DNA of 64,000 nt from Cherax quadricarinatus (GCF_038502225.1 NC_091293.1:10424410-10488409), one strand, 5' to 3'; shown: positions 10,991 through 22,190, numbered from the stretch's first letter. The notes: a model not told the origin generated them from the sequence alone. Numbers and translations: made by a program.

Positions 10991-12938
10991 TATAGTATGA
11001 TTGAAACTTATCAGAGTCTGTGTTAAAGGTATTTGATGCAGCTGGTAGTTTACTTACTAGTGTTGATGCAACAGATGTGTAGTATGAATTAAAGCAATTT
11101 GCCACCTTAGATGTTTCGTGGCATACCTCATTATCGATAGTGAGTACTATGTTAGACCTATCTACTGGCTTATGGCTATACCCCAACTGTTTTAGTTGTT
11201 GCCAGAGCTTTCTGGGGTTATGCTTATACTATTCAATTTTTGAGCAGTAGTGCTTTGCCTTTGCTCCTTTTATAAGTCTCTGTACTCTGTTCCTCACCCT
11301 TTGGAATTCATTTAGTGCTGCAATATCCTGTCTGTTTGCTTTAAATCTTTTTAGCAGCTGGTCTCTGAATTTCATATTATCTAATATCTCAGTAGTCATC
11401 CAGGGTTCAGTTCTTCGTTTAATCCTAACCTCTTTAACTGGTGCAATATTATCAAGGATGGTAGTGAACATTGTTTTGAACTTTTCCCAGGCATCGTTTA
11501 CGTCCGTGCAACTTGTTATCTCTGTCCAGTCACAATTGTGTAGCCTATTTACCAGTGTTTCTTTACTGTAGTTTCTAGTTGACCTCATTTTTATTGTCCT
11601 GTGTAGGCCTATCCTATCCCTAGTGATTTTCCTGGTGCAGTAAATGATGAAATGATCACTAAGACCTGTGGTAATGACGCCTGACTGACTAATGTTCTCA
11701 GAGCGGTTACAAAGTATGTGGTCAATTAGGGTGGCTGAGAACTGCGTGATCCGGGTTGGAGTATTAATTAGTTGAGTGTAACTATTTAATCCTAGAATTT
11801 GCTTATACCTTTTGCATAGCCCGTTATTTTGCTGCTGAAAGCAGATATTGAAGTCGCCCAGTATTATTGTCTCACAATTGTTTTCAACTCCGGACAAGAC
11901 TCTGGAAAAGTCTTCTAAGAACTGGTCCTGGGTAGGAGGGCGGTAACTAGTTCCTACTAAGATGGGTTTGGTCTTAGGAAGCAGCACTTCAACCCATAGA
12001 ATCTCCAGTTTATTGTTATTTAAATCAGGTCTTGGGTTGTAAGCTAAGTCATTTCTAATGTAGGCACATACTCCACCACCCTTTCTGTTCCCATCTAAGC
12101 GTTTTATATTGTAACCATCTATTTTGACCTCGTCGTCAGTCACCGTATCATCCAACCAAGATTCAGAGATGGTTATAACTGCCGCCCTAATTTTGTTAGC
12201 TAGAATCCTAATCTCTGCCAATTTAGGAAGAAGTGATCTTGCATTGACATGAATAAAGTGAAGGCCTGTTTTCATAAAACAATCATAATCATCAATATAC
12301 GGCAATGGGTCATTTGTATTAAAATTAGGTAAATCAATGTCATCACTGCTAAAGGGTAACTGTGCCAAAGTGCATTTGTTACACACAAAATGAATTCTGG
12401 CACCGTTGCTATAATTGTACATACATCCATCATGCACCCACCCCTTACACATTTTACATAAGGTGCCTTTTCTGTTTTTAATGCTTACTTTAGTACAGTG
12501 TATGCACCTGTTTGGTAGTGTTTGAGATAATAATGGCTGTATTGTCTCACATTGACCTATGTATGCATTACATATGGAGTTAAGGTTATCATTCCTAGCT
12601 ACTAGACCGTCATTATTGCCGTCATTTATCTGTCTGTTTTGCCTCTGCACAATAGTTTGAGGTCCTGGATTAATTTGGATATCACCACTTAAGAGCGCTA
12701 CAATAAGAGCTGTGTGCCACTGTTTTTGTTTGGGTATGCGGTGTTGCCATACCTTGTGGCGATAGTGACATTTACTTTTCTGGTAGGATGGCAACTGTTG
12801 GGCTTTTACTGTCCAGGGCGCTGTTACTCCATTCACCTTTTCCAGCCCCCATGACTGATTTCTTTCTTCATGGAATTGAAGAAGAAATATAAATATAATT
12901 ATGGCAGCCTTTACCCCCCTAATGCCTGCCATTTTCAC
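10991..12938 (-). pseudogene. LINE ORF: 2A-like peptide, PHD-like finger and endonuclease
   Basis: The frame starts at the ATG at 12,936-12,938 and runs 569 codons to an in-frame TAG at 11,226-11,228; the same frame resumes to about 10,938. Residues 11-21 are hydrophobic. Residues 86-93 read DIQINPGP, close to the 2A ribosome-skipping consensus DxExNPGP. Residues about 140-190 form a Cys4-His-Cys3-like finger (CIHC, CKMCKGWVHDGC, FVCNKC). The EN spans about residues 225-430, with VNARSL, TISESWLD, GDFNICF and SDHFIIY. A basic linker follows. Compared with an intact element there are only two lesions, the TAG and the shift at 10,978-10,983, so this copy is young. Confidence 0.85.
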
Positions 12939-13790
12939 TCTTCGCTCTTTTACTCATATACAATAATATTTATTTCTCTTTTCCAGTCCCTAGTACACTT
13001 AGTATCTGCTTTAGCAATCACCACTGAATTACTAGTAAAATTTCCTCTTCAAAACCCTCTTCACTGCTCACTTTTCCCTTAGCTTCACAAAACCCTTACT
13101 GTTAACCCCTTATTACACAATCCCCTTCCCATCTCACTTCACAGTCTGGCTTCCCCAATTAACTTCTAACTCCTTTCCATTCTGGTAGATCAGAAAGGTT
13201 TAATCCATGGTTTTATCCTTCCAAATCCCCCTCAATTCCATTTATCGGGGGTTGTGTGGTGTTGTTGTCTCCTGACCTGTTCTGCTGACTCAGCCATTTT
13301 TAAAACACTGAGGGGAGTAACGCCACCTACAACCTGACTTTCCTTGAGTTTATAGATATATTTGGCGTTTTCTGCTATGATTCTCTCACTGTACACTGGT
13401 CAGCTGAATATAGGTCAGCTACTAAAACATTAACCTTGACTGTTTAACTATTCACTTCTTTCTCACGACTGGCACTGAGGGATATCCGACTTATAACCTT
13501 GGAGTTTTGTACTGTTGATTTGACGATGTCTCCTGTGTTTCCCTCTCGTTAGCACTGGTACAGGTGATATGATGGTGGTACAGATATGATGCTACTGTCA
13601 ACAGATGAACGTCAGTAAAGATGAGAATTTCACTTCGCTAGTTGTACGTCTGGCAGTAGCGGCTGTTTGAATGCCGGTCAGCCATGTTTAAATGCTCAAT
13701 TCTTTCCCTCGTTTGGCACCGAAGAAAAAAGTCCTTCAGACCTGTCATTATCCTGTTTGACTTGCCCTCCCTACCCTCTATTACTAACTT
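12939..13790 (-). mobile_element. Likely 5' UTR of the 2A-bearing LINE
   Basis: This stretch lies upstream of the LINE ATG on the minus strand. It has no long frame. Its outer limit is not defined; the sequence changes character near 13,790, where a plus-strand LINE begins. No promoter motif can be assigned with confidence. Confidence 0.4.
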
Positions 13791-13799
13791 TTTTCACTA

Positions 13800-14832
13800 G
13801 GTGCTTGAGGAGGTAGAGGTCGATAGAGTTCCACATCAGAGGCTATTGAGGAAACTTAGGGCACACGGAATAAGAGGAGAATTTTTTTCCTGGGTGAGGC
13901 ATGGCTGACAAATAGACAGCAGAGAGTTTGCATAAATGGGGAGAAATCAGAATGGGGGCACGTCACAAGCAGTGTTCCTCAGGGGTCATAAATGGGGAGG
14001 GAATAAATAGCAACATAAGCAAATTTGCTGATGACACCAAAATAGGCCGTCCAATTCATTCTAATGAGGACATTAGAGCACTCCAGGAAGATTTGAATAG
14101 ACTGACGCAATGGTCGGAGAAGTGGCAGATGCAGTTTAATATTGACAAATGCAAAGTTCTAAATGTTGGACAGTTAAATAACCATGCCACATATAAACTA
14201 AATAATGTAGATCTTAATACTACCGATTGCGAAAAGGATTTAGGAGTTCTGGTTAGTAATAATCTAAAACCAAGACAACAGTGCATTAGTGTTCGCAATA
14301 AAGCTAACAGAATTTTTGGCTTCATATCTAGAAGTATAAATAATAGAAGTCCTCAGGTTGTTCTTCAACTCTATATATCCTTGGTTAGGCCTCATTTAGA
14401 CTATGCTGCTCAGTTCTGGTCACCATATTACAGAATGATATAAATGCTCTGGAAAACGTACAAAGGAGGATGACAAAGATGATCCCATGTATCAGAAATC
14501 TTCCCTATGAGGATAGACTGAGAGCCCTGAATCTGCACTCTCTCGAAAGGCGTAGAATTAGGGGGGATATGATCGAGGTGTATAAATGGAAAACAGGAAT
14601 AAATAAAGGGGATGTAAATAGTGTGCTGAAAATTTCCAGCCAAGACAGGACTCGCAGCAATGGTTTCAAGTTGGAAAAATTCAGATTCAGGAAGGATATA
14701 GGAAAGTACTGGTTTGGTAATAAAGTTGTGGATGAGTGGAACAAACTCCCAAGTACAGTTATTGAGGCTAAAACATTGTGTAGTTTTAAAAATAGGTTAG
14801 ATAAACACATGAGTGAGTGTGGGTGGGTGTGA
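13800..14832 (+). pseudogene. CR1-like LINE reverse transcriptase, C-terminal part
   Basis: Frames give an RT remnant: VEVDRVPHQRLLRKLRAHGI near 13,815-13,880 with a stop after FFSWVRHG; a deletion removes GVPQG and joins directly to INSNISKFADDTKIG near 14,005-14,045 (catalytic box present); then IDKCKVLNVG, LGVLVSNNLK, RPHLDYAAQFW, a stop at about 14,441, and ALENVQRRMTKMIP, LHSLERRRIRGDMI and WNKLPSTVIEAKTLCSFKNR up to 14,832. This end is typical of CR1/L2-like LINEs. Deletion and frame breaks make it non-functional. Confidence 0.82.
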
Positions 14833-15035
14833 GTTGGACCTGACTAGCTTGTGCTGCTGGGTCTGGTACAATGCTCCATCCTTGAGTGTGGATGACCAGA
14901 CTGGGTGGGTCATTGGGATAATCCGGGGGGTGGGTCATTGGTCTAATCCGGGGGGGGGGGGGACATGGACCTGCTCAGCATGGGTCATTAGGCCTGTTCA
15001 GTGTTCCTTCTTTCTTATGTTCTTATGTTCTTATT
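14833..15035 (+). mobile_element. 3' UTR and TTCTTATG tail of the CR1-like LINE
   Basis: A G-rich 3' UTR (GGGTGGGTCATTGG repeated, a G-run at about 14,951-14,961) ends with three copies of TTCTTATG at 15,012-15,033. Such an octamer tail marks CR1/L2-type ends. The 23-bp minisatellite begins at the next base, in the word TTATCCTGGGTGGCTAACC. Confidence 0.75.
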
Positions 15036-17892
15036 ATCCTGGGTGGCTAACCCTCCTTACCCCGGGTGGCTATCCCTCCCTACCCCGGGGGGCTAACCCT
15101 CCCTACCCTGGGTGGCTATCCCTCCCTACCCCGGGTGGCTAACCCTCCCTACCCTGGGTGGCTATCCCTCCCTACCCCGGGTGGCTAACCCTCCCTACCC
15201 TGGGTGGCTATCCCTCCCTACCCTGGGTGGCTAACCCTCCCTACCCTGGGTGGCTATCCCTCCCTACCCCGGGTGGCTAACCCTCCCTACCCTGGGTGGC
15301 TATCCCTCCCTACCCCTGGTGGCTAACCCTCCCTACCCTGGGTGGCTATCCCTCCCTACCCCGGGTGGCTAACCCTCCCTACCCTGGGTGGCTATCCCTC
15401 CCTACCCCGGGTGGCTAACCCTCCCTACCCTGGGTGGCTATCCCTCCCTACCCCTGGTGGCTAACCCTCCCTACCCTGGGTGGCTATCCCTCCCTACCCC
15501 GGGTGGCTAACCCTCCCTACCCTGGGTGGCTATCCCTCCCTACCCCTGGTGGCTAACCCTCCCTACCCTGGGTGGCTATCCCTCCCTACCCCAGGTGGCT
15601 AACCCTCCCTACCCTGGGTGGCTATCCCTCCCTACCCCGGGTGGCTAACCCTCCCTACCCTGGGTGGCTATCCCTCCCTACCCCTGGTGGCTAACCCTCC
15701 CTACCCTGGGTGGCTATCCCTCCCTACCCCGGGTGGCTAACCCTCCCTACCCCGGGTGGCTAACCCTCCCTACCCTGGGTGGCTATCCCTCCCTACCCCT
15801 GGTGGCTAACCCTCCCTACCCCGGGTGGCTAACCCTCCCTACCCTGGGTGGCTATCCCTCCCTACCCCTGGTGGCTAACCCTCCCTACCCCGGGTGGCTA
15901 ACCCTCCCTACCCCGGGTGGCTAACCCTCCCTACCCTGGGTGGCTATCCCTTCCTACCCCTGGTGGCTAACCCTCCCTACCCCGGGTAGCTAACCCTCCC
16001 TACCCTGGGTGGCTATCCCTCCCTACCCCTGGTGGCTAACCCTCCCTACCCAGGGTGGCTAACCCTCCCTACCCCTGGTGGCTAACCCTCCCTACCCCGG
16101 GTGGCTAACCCTCCCTACCCCGGGTGGCTAACCCTCCCTACCCTGGGTGGCTATCCCTCCCTACCCCTGGTGGCTAACCCTCCCTACCCTGGGTGGCTAT
16201 CCCTCCCTACCCCTGGTGGCTAACCCTCCCTACCCTGGGTGGCTAACCCTCCCTACCCCTGGTGGCTAACCCTCCCTACCCTGGGTGGCTAACCCTCCCT
16301 ACCCCGGGTGGCTAACCCTCCCTACCCTGGGTGGCTATCCCTCCTTACCCCTGGTGGCTAACCCTCCCTACCCTGGGTGGCTATCCCTCCCTACCCCGGG
16401 TGGCTAACCCTCCCTACCCTGGGTGGCTATCCCTCCCTACCCCGGGTGGCTAACCCTCCCTACCCTGGGTGGCTATCCCTCCCTACCCCTGGTGGCTAAC
16501 CCTCCCTACCCTGGGTGGCTATCCCTCCCTACCCCGGGTGGCTAACCCTCCCTACCCTGGGTGGCTATCCCTCCCTACCCCTGGTGGCTAACCCTCCCTA
16601 CCCTGGGTGGCTATCCCTCCCTACCCCGGGTGGCTAACCCTCCCTACCCTGGGTGGCTATCCCTCCCTACCCCGGGTGGCTAACCCTCCCTACCCTGGGT
16701 GGCTATCCCTCCCTACCCCTGGTGGCTAACCCTCCCTACCCTGGGTGGCTATCCCTCCCTACCCCGGGTGGCTAACCCTCCCTACCCCGGGTGGCTAACC
16801 CTCCCTACCCTGGGTGGCTATCCCTCCCTACCCCTGGTGGCTAACCCTCCCTACCCCGGGTGGCTAACCCTCCCTACCCTGGGTGGCTATCCCTCCCTAC
16901 CCCTGGTGGCTAACCCTCCCTACCCCGGGTGGCTAACCCTCCCTACCCCGGGTGGCTAACCCTCCCTACCCTGGGTGGCTATCCCTCCCTACCCCTGGTG
17001 GCTAACCCTCCCTACCCCGGGTGGCTAACCCTCCCTACCCTGGGTGGCTATCCCTCCCTACCCCTGGTGGCTAACCCTCCCTACCCCGGGTGGCTAACCC
17101 TCCCTACCCCTGGTGGCTAACCCTCCCTACCCCGGGTGGCTAACCCTCCCTACCCCGGGTGGCTAACCCTCCCTACCCTGGGTGGCTATCCCTCCCTACC
17201 CCTGGTGGCTAACCCTCCCTACCCTGGGTGGCTATCCCTCCCTACCCCTGGTGGCTAACCCTCCCTACCCTGGGTGGCTCACCCTCCCTACCCCTGGTGG
17301 CTAACCCTCCCTACCCTGGGTGGCTAACCCTCCCTACCCTGGGTGGCTAACCCTCCCTACCCTGGGTGGCTATCCCTCCTTACCCCTGGTGGCTAACCCT
17401 CCCTACCCTGGGTGGCTAACCCTCCCTACCCTGGGTGGCTAACCCTCCCTACCCAGGGTGGCTAACCTTCCCTACCCTGGGTGGCTAACCCTCCCTACCC
17501 TGGGTGGCTAACCCTCCCTACCCTGGGTGGCTATCCCTCCCTACCCCGGGTGGCTAACCCTCCCTACCCTGGGTGGCTAACCCTCCCTACCCTGGGTGGC
17601 TAACCCTCCCTACCCCTGGTGGCTAACCCTCCCTACCCTGGGTGGCTAACCCTCCCTACCCTGGGTGGCTAACCCTCCCTACCCTGGGTGGCTAACCCTC
17701 CCTACCCTGGGTGGCTAACCCTCCCTACCCTGGGTGGCTAACCCTCCCTACCCTGGGTGGCTAACCCTCCCTACCCCTGGTGGCTAACCCTCCCTACCCT
17801 GGGTGGCTAACCCTCCCTACCCTGGGTGGCTAACCCTCCCTACCCTTGGTGGCTAACCCTCCCTACCCTGGGTGGCTAACCCTCCCTACCCT
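15036..17892. repeat. 23-bp minisatellite, about 124 units
   Basis: The unit is CCCTGGGTGGCTAACCCTCCCTA with three main polymorphisms: CTAACC or CTATCC, and CCTGGG, CCCGGG or CCTGGT. In much of the array the variants alternate to give 46-bp dimers. The blocks at 15,664-15,924 and 16,699-16,959 have the same variant order, 1,035 bp (45 units) apart, showing a larger-scale duplication. The right end (from about 17,560) is more homogeneous, dominated by CTAACC units. Frames in it read as Pro/Leu/Trp-rich repeats and are not genes. Confidence 0.95.
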
Positions 17893-17939
17893 GATTTATC
17901 TTGAGTGGCTAACATTCCTCAGCCTGCTTTCATAAGCCT

Positions 17940-18262
17940 AACAAATAATAATAATAATACATGTACCTTTATTTACTACAATTACATTTACAAGGTATAC
18001 AAGCCTAGCTGATATACTACTATATAGAAAGCCACTTGTTATGTAGAGCATTTCTGGCAAATTAGGTCAATTTTATCCCAGGATGCGACCCACACCAATC
18101 GACTAACACCCAGGTACCCATTTGAGACTGATGGTTGAGCAGGGACAACAGGTAATTTATGGAAACACGTCCCTAATGTTTTCCAGCCGTACCGGAGATT
18201 CGAACTCCGGATCTCAGTGTGTGAGCTGAGTGCTGTAACGACCCAGTTATGGGACACCCCGT
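17940..18262 (-). mobile_element. tRNA-derived SINE
   Basis: On the minus strand a tRNA-like head contains GTTACAGCACTCAGCTCAC and a B-box-like GTTCGAATC (plus-strand 18,197-18,205), flanked by CCGGAG/CTCCGG, which pair as a T-arm. A non-tRNA body follows, ending with TTTACTACAATTA-type sequence and a (TTA)n tail (plus-strand 17,943-17,960). It lacks a plausible full cloverleaf, so it is not a tRNA gene. Such elements are moved by a partner LINE. Confidence 0.75.
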
Positions 18263-18373
18263 TATTTTGATTGTACTTGTAAACAATGTTTCCAATCAGG
18301 ATCAAAACACTTAAGTTTAAATTTGTCTCATATAGCAACTTAAGATGAAATTAGCCTTCTTTATACCTAAAAT

Positions 18374-18732
18374 TAATAAGTAAGTAAGTAAGTTTATTCA
18401 GGTATACACAAATACAGTTACATAGAATTATCATACATAGCAGCATATGTGTAGAGAACCTGGGATAACCCAAAAAAGTCAGACAGTGACTTATTTCCAT
18501 TGGGGTCCTTTTACCTTATTATTATAATATAAAGGTTATAATATTTTCCTATTATTCTACAATGAATATAACATCTTATTATCATACTAAAAAGACTATC
18601 TACTACACGAGGGTCATTAAGACTATATACAATACGAGGGTCATTACTAGGAATAAGGTAAAATTTACACATATCTTAGCTAAAAAATAGAAAATCATTC
18701 CCCTCCCTTTCTGTAGCTACATTCATCATGAG
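18374..18732 (-). mobile_element. 5'-truncated LINE 3' end (same family as 9.1-13 kb)
   Basis: The TAAG tetramer run, 3' UTR and last codons repeat 9,084-9,440 with a few differences, then stop after the CTACATTCATCA word. It is a short 5'-truncated insertion typical of target-primed reverse transcription. Confidence 0.88.
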
Positions 18733-19400
18733 CTATAGTTTATATTTTTTGTTTTTACCATTTAGACCGAAATTATACAAATATATTTTGTTCTGTAATA
18801 TAAATGTTCTTAGCTAAGCTAAAAAAGTTACCAATAAGAACGCGCTTTAATGAGAAAGAGTATATCTGATTGGTTCTTAAAATGACAACACTGTAGCTCC
18901 CTGAGAGACGGCTTATGACACTTCGGTAACGATGGTAACCGTGCCAAGCAGCCAATGAGAACACAAGTTATTCAGTTCCTGGACTGTGATTGGCCGATGA
19001 ATCGGGGTGACGTGCCGGACTCTTGGGTTTCTGAACACTTGCTGCTTCTGTTGTCACGGATTCTGAGTTTTAATCCATATTTCTCAACCGTTTTTCTAAA
19101 TGCAGCGGAGTCCTTTATTTTAGTTTTATTGGTATTCAGTACTGACAAGTTCGTGAAGGAATTGTATATACAACACTTGGGCAGCTTTACTACCGGTGAG
19201 TTTCGGTAATACATAAATAATCAGTCCTTCATTTATACAACGTTTCACTCAACATTGTTCCTTATCAGGTGCCTGACAGAGGAGAGAAAATGATATATAT
19301 ATATAGTCCAGACGTGTAAATGAACACGTGGAGGACGACGGGTTTAGTGAGATTTTACTTCACTTGGTTAAATACATAGACGACATTGGTATTCTTGCCA
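18733..19400. other. Stretch without a gene
   Basis: Short frames only. A weak hammerhead-like relic lies at 19,238-19,270 on the minus strand. A short (TA)n sits at about 19,291-19,303. Confidence 0.5.
19238..19270 (-). ncRNA. Weak hammerhead-like relic
   Basis: Minus strand: CTGATAA (19,262-19,268), GGAACAATGTTGAGT, GAAAC (19,242-19,246), GTT. One core base (G8) is changed and stem II is short. It is followed by a Penelope-like GTATAAATGAAGG tail. Confidence 0.4.
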
Positions 19401-20107
19401 GACGGTTCAACCAACACCCACAAGGACGGTTCAACTATCACCCACAAGAACGGTTCAGCCAACACCCACAAGAACGGTTCAACCAACACCTACAAGAACG
19501 GTTCAACCAACACCCACAAGAACGGTTCAACCAACACCCACAAGGACGGTTCAACTATCACCCACAAGAACGGTTCAGCCAACACCCACAAGAACGGTTC
19601 AACCAACACCTACAAGAACGGTTCAACCAACACCCACAAGAACGGTTCAACCAACACAGACAAGAACGGTTCAGCCAACACCCACAAGAACGGTTCAGCT
19701 AACACCCACAAGAACGGTTCAACCAACACCCACAAGAACGGTTCAGCCAACACCCACAAGAACGGTTCAACCAACACCCACAAGAACGGTTCAACCAACA
19801 CCCACAAGAACGGTTCAACCAACACCCACAAGAACGGTTCAACCAACACTCACAAGAACGGTTCAACCAACACCCACGAGAACGGTTCAGCCAACACCCA
19901 CAAGAACGGTTCAACCAACACCCACAAGAACGGTTCAACCAACACCCACAAGAACGGTTCAGCCAACACCCACAAGAACGGTTCAACCAACACCCACAAG
20001 AACGGTTCAACCAACACCCACAAGAACGGTTCAGCCAACACCCACAGGAACGGTTCAGCCAACACCCACAAGAACGGTTCAACCAACACCTACAAGAACG
20101 GTTCATC
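19401..20107. repeat. 24-bp minisatellite, about 29 units
   Basis: The unit is AACGGTTCAACCAACACCCACAAG with variants AGCC, ACTATC, CCTAC and GGACGG. Blocks near 19,404-19,500 and 19,524-19,620 repeat the same variant order 120 bp apart. Because the unit is a multiple of three, long frames exist on both strands (8-residue NGSTNTHK repeat on the plus strand, CGCWLNRS on the minus). I see no conserved start, domain or splice signal, so I do not call a protein. Confidence 0.93.
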
Positions 20108-20330
20108 AAAATGGTATACAATACCGACAGGTTGTTAGGTAAGACACATATGCAACAGTTAGACAACTTTATTCCGAAACGTTTCGCCTACACAGTAGGC
20201 TTCTTCAGTCCAATACAGAAAGTAGGCAGGAACAGTAGAGATGTGAAGACGAAATTTACACAGATCAAAGTGAATGCCAAGATTTATTATAATAACGCTC
20301 ACCAACACTGAAAGTTTGAAGCCGATTAGA
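20108..20330 (-). mobile_element. Penelope-like element end with hammerhead
   Basis: Plus-strand ATGGTATACAATACCGACAGG, TAAGACACATATGCAAC, the hammerhead region and AGTAGGCAGGAACAGTAGAG are all found again, in the same order, at 59.22-59.36 kb (minus-strand orientation) and reversed at 59.52-59.69 kb. It is therefore one dispersed family. Confidence 0.75.
20172..20213 (-). ncRNA. Minimal hammerhead ribozyme, Penelope type
   Basis: Minus strand: GGA, CTGAAGA (20,202-20,208), a perfect stem II GCCTAC-TGT-GTAGGC, GAAAC (20,181-20,185), GTT, TCGG. The core fits CUGANGA...GAAA. Stem I is one pair weaker than in the 59.6-kb copy because GGA faces TCG. Confidence 0.8.
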
Positions 20331-20630
20331 AAAGGCATCCTCCAGCAATTAATGTAATTCCAGTGATTCCCAGCTTTTTGACGATTTCAGTAAAATTTCA
20401 AATTTGCAGCTACCCAGACTAAACTTATGCGTTATCGTCTTTCTAGAATACATCATCAATAATGTTGGAGGCCGATCAGAAGATACATTCTCCAGTTATG
20501 ACAATGATATCAATGGCTCCAAGTTTTTTAGCTAATTTATTATATTGACAAATTTGCAATCGTCGAAATATGAGGCAGTTTTTCTGAACATTGGAGACTA
20601 GGCCACTGATGGTTTTGGAAGTTATCCCAG
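20331..20630. repeat. Two diverged direct copies of about 95 bp
   Basis: GAAGCCGATTAGAAAAGGCA at about 20,315 and GAGGCCGATCAGAAGATACA at about 20,467 start two diverged stretches sharing TCTCCAGTTATGA/ATCCTCCAGCAATTA and CAAATTTGCA. Spacing is about 152 bp. Function is unknown. Confidence 0.5.
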
Positions 20631-20637
20631 CCAGTGG

Positions 20638-20715
20638 TGCATGGTTCAACAACCATGGTTCAACAACCATGGTTCAACAACCATGGTTCAACAACCATTG
20701 TTCAACAACCATGGT
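20638..20715. repeat. 14-15-bp tandem repeat (CATGGTTCAACAAC)n
   Basis: About five copies. Each unit contains GGTTCAACAACC, so neighbouring units form small palindromes around CCATGG. Confidence 0.9.
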
Positions 20716-21239
20716 CAGGGAGCACCTACATGTGCCAGTACTTCCAGCAGTCTGGGTCTTGTTGACGTACACAAGAGCTCAAAATTTGAAGGTGGCTGGT
20801 TGATGTGTTCTTGAGTTATGAAACAAAAATACAGGATGAGGAAGGAAAAGAAAGAAATAAAACAAAAAACCCAGTAACATCTTAAAGGAGATAAATAACA
20901 CTGGTCTGTATTTGGAATGTTTTTAATTTTTATTTTTATTCATGGTTGTGATCTTGCATATTCTTGAGCTTCTGACTGTAAATAACTAAACCATTTTGCT
21001 CTATCATGTAAAGATTTTGAATAAAATACAAATTAATGACAAAAATGTGAATTTTTAATAAATTGTTAATATATTAAACATAGGCAAGTAATCATAAAAA
21101 GCACATTCTGTTAGTTTTAAGAACATATGAATTCCATATAAACATGAATCAAATCAAATGATATTATTTAAAAATAAATGTTCCTAATGGTTAGCCTACA
21201 TATTGAATCAAAGGAAGGAGGACTGCTTTGATTTTTGAT
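20716..21239. other. AT-rich stretch without a gene
   Basis: Short frames only; several A-rich and T-rich runs. No boundary or repeat that I can support. Confidence 0.5.
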
Positions 21240-22190
21240 TGTGCTGTGCATCGAGACCATTATGTTTCAATAACTAGCAGTAATCTGTCATCATGCTGAC
21301 ATTCCATTTGCCCTGGTATCAAGTTTCCATGGTGCAAATATCCTGATGGAACCGCTTTATTTGTTCCTCGATGTAGTCGCCACAATTGTTGGGAAAGCAG
21401 TCTAGATGTGAGTGCAAAAAGTGCATCTTCACACTCATTCTTGACCCAAGTTGTTGGAAACTTGAAATCAGGTCTGGGATCATTTTCTTCATATTCGGGG
21501 GAGCGCTTGTTTCCCAGGAAGTTGTGGACAGTCTGCTTGAATGAAAACCAGGCATTCACCTCAACATCTGCTAATGCTTCATCAAAATGCTTGTCCTTCA
21601 TCAATTTTCGAATCTGAGGGCCACCAAAGATTCCTGCCTTTAGCTTGCCTTCACTTATACGAGGAAACTTTGACTCCAGGCACCTGAAAGCGGTTCCATT
21701 CTTGTTCAAGGTCTTCATAAAATTTTTCATAAGCCCTAATTTGATGTGGAGTGGTGGCAGCAGAATTTTCTTGGGGTCAACTAGTGGCACAGTTTTCACG
21801 TTGTGATTTTCGGGTAAGAAGCTGGTTCTTGGTGGCCAGTCTTTTTGTTCATAGTGCTGGCTGTCTGCCCTAGTATCCCAAAGACACAGAAATCAGGGAT
21901 GCTTGGTGTATCCGCCTTGAAGATCTAGTAGGAGAGCAATAACTTTTAAATCATTACATATGAGAAAATTATGATTCTGGTACTTGATTGCAGATATTAG
22001 TGTCTTCATATCTGCGTAAGTTTCTGACATTTGGACACTATGGCCAACTGGCACAGATACAGCTGTGTTACTATTGTAGAGAAGTACAGTCATTAAACTT
22101 CTTTTAGAAGCATCAATGAAGAGTCTCCTTTCATCTGCTTTGTATGGCATCCCCATGTGTCTTCTTGTTGAATCCAGCTACTTTAGCCAT
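21240..22190 (-). pseudogene. Arthropod repeat-borne ORF of unknown function (HFLHSHLD family), broken
   Basis: Minus-strand frames read in order: SDSYFCMAKV near 22,190; MGMPYKADERRLFIDASKRS with CNDLKVIALLL and GGYTKHP (21,893-22,156); LWDTRADSQHY after a frame change; VDPKKILLPPLHIKLGLMKN (about 21,710-21,780); GIFGGPQIRKLM; then a frameshift to SVKMHFLHSHLDCFPNN (about 21,395-21,440) and RFHQDICTME near 21,340. From memory, this motif order occurs in many uncharacterised arthropod proteins that appear in high copy, which suggests a transposon gene. At least two frameshifts break it. No catalytic role is known to me. Confidence 0.7.

Noticed and set aside
15664..17120. Pro/Leu/Trp-rich open frames in the 23-bp array
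   Set aside because: They arise from a tandem unit lacking stops in some frames (69 bases = 3 units); no start context, domain or splice signal.
15036..17892. CRISPR array
   Set aside because: Units are contiguous without unique spacers and the DNA is clearly eukaryotic.
18180..18262. A tRNA gene
   Set aside because: Only a B-box-like segment and T-arm are clear; no full cloverleaf. It is the head of a SINE.
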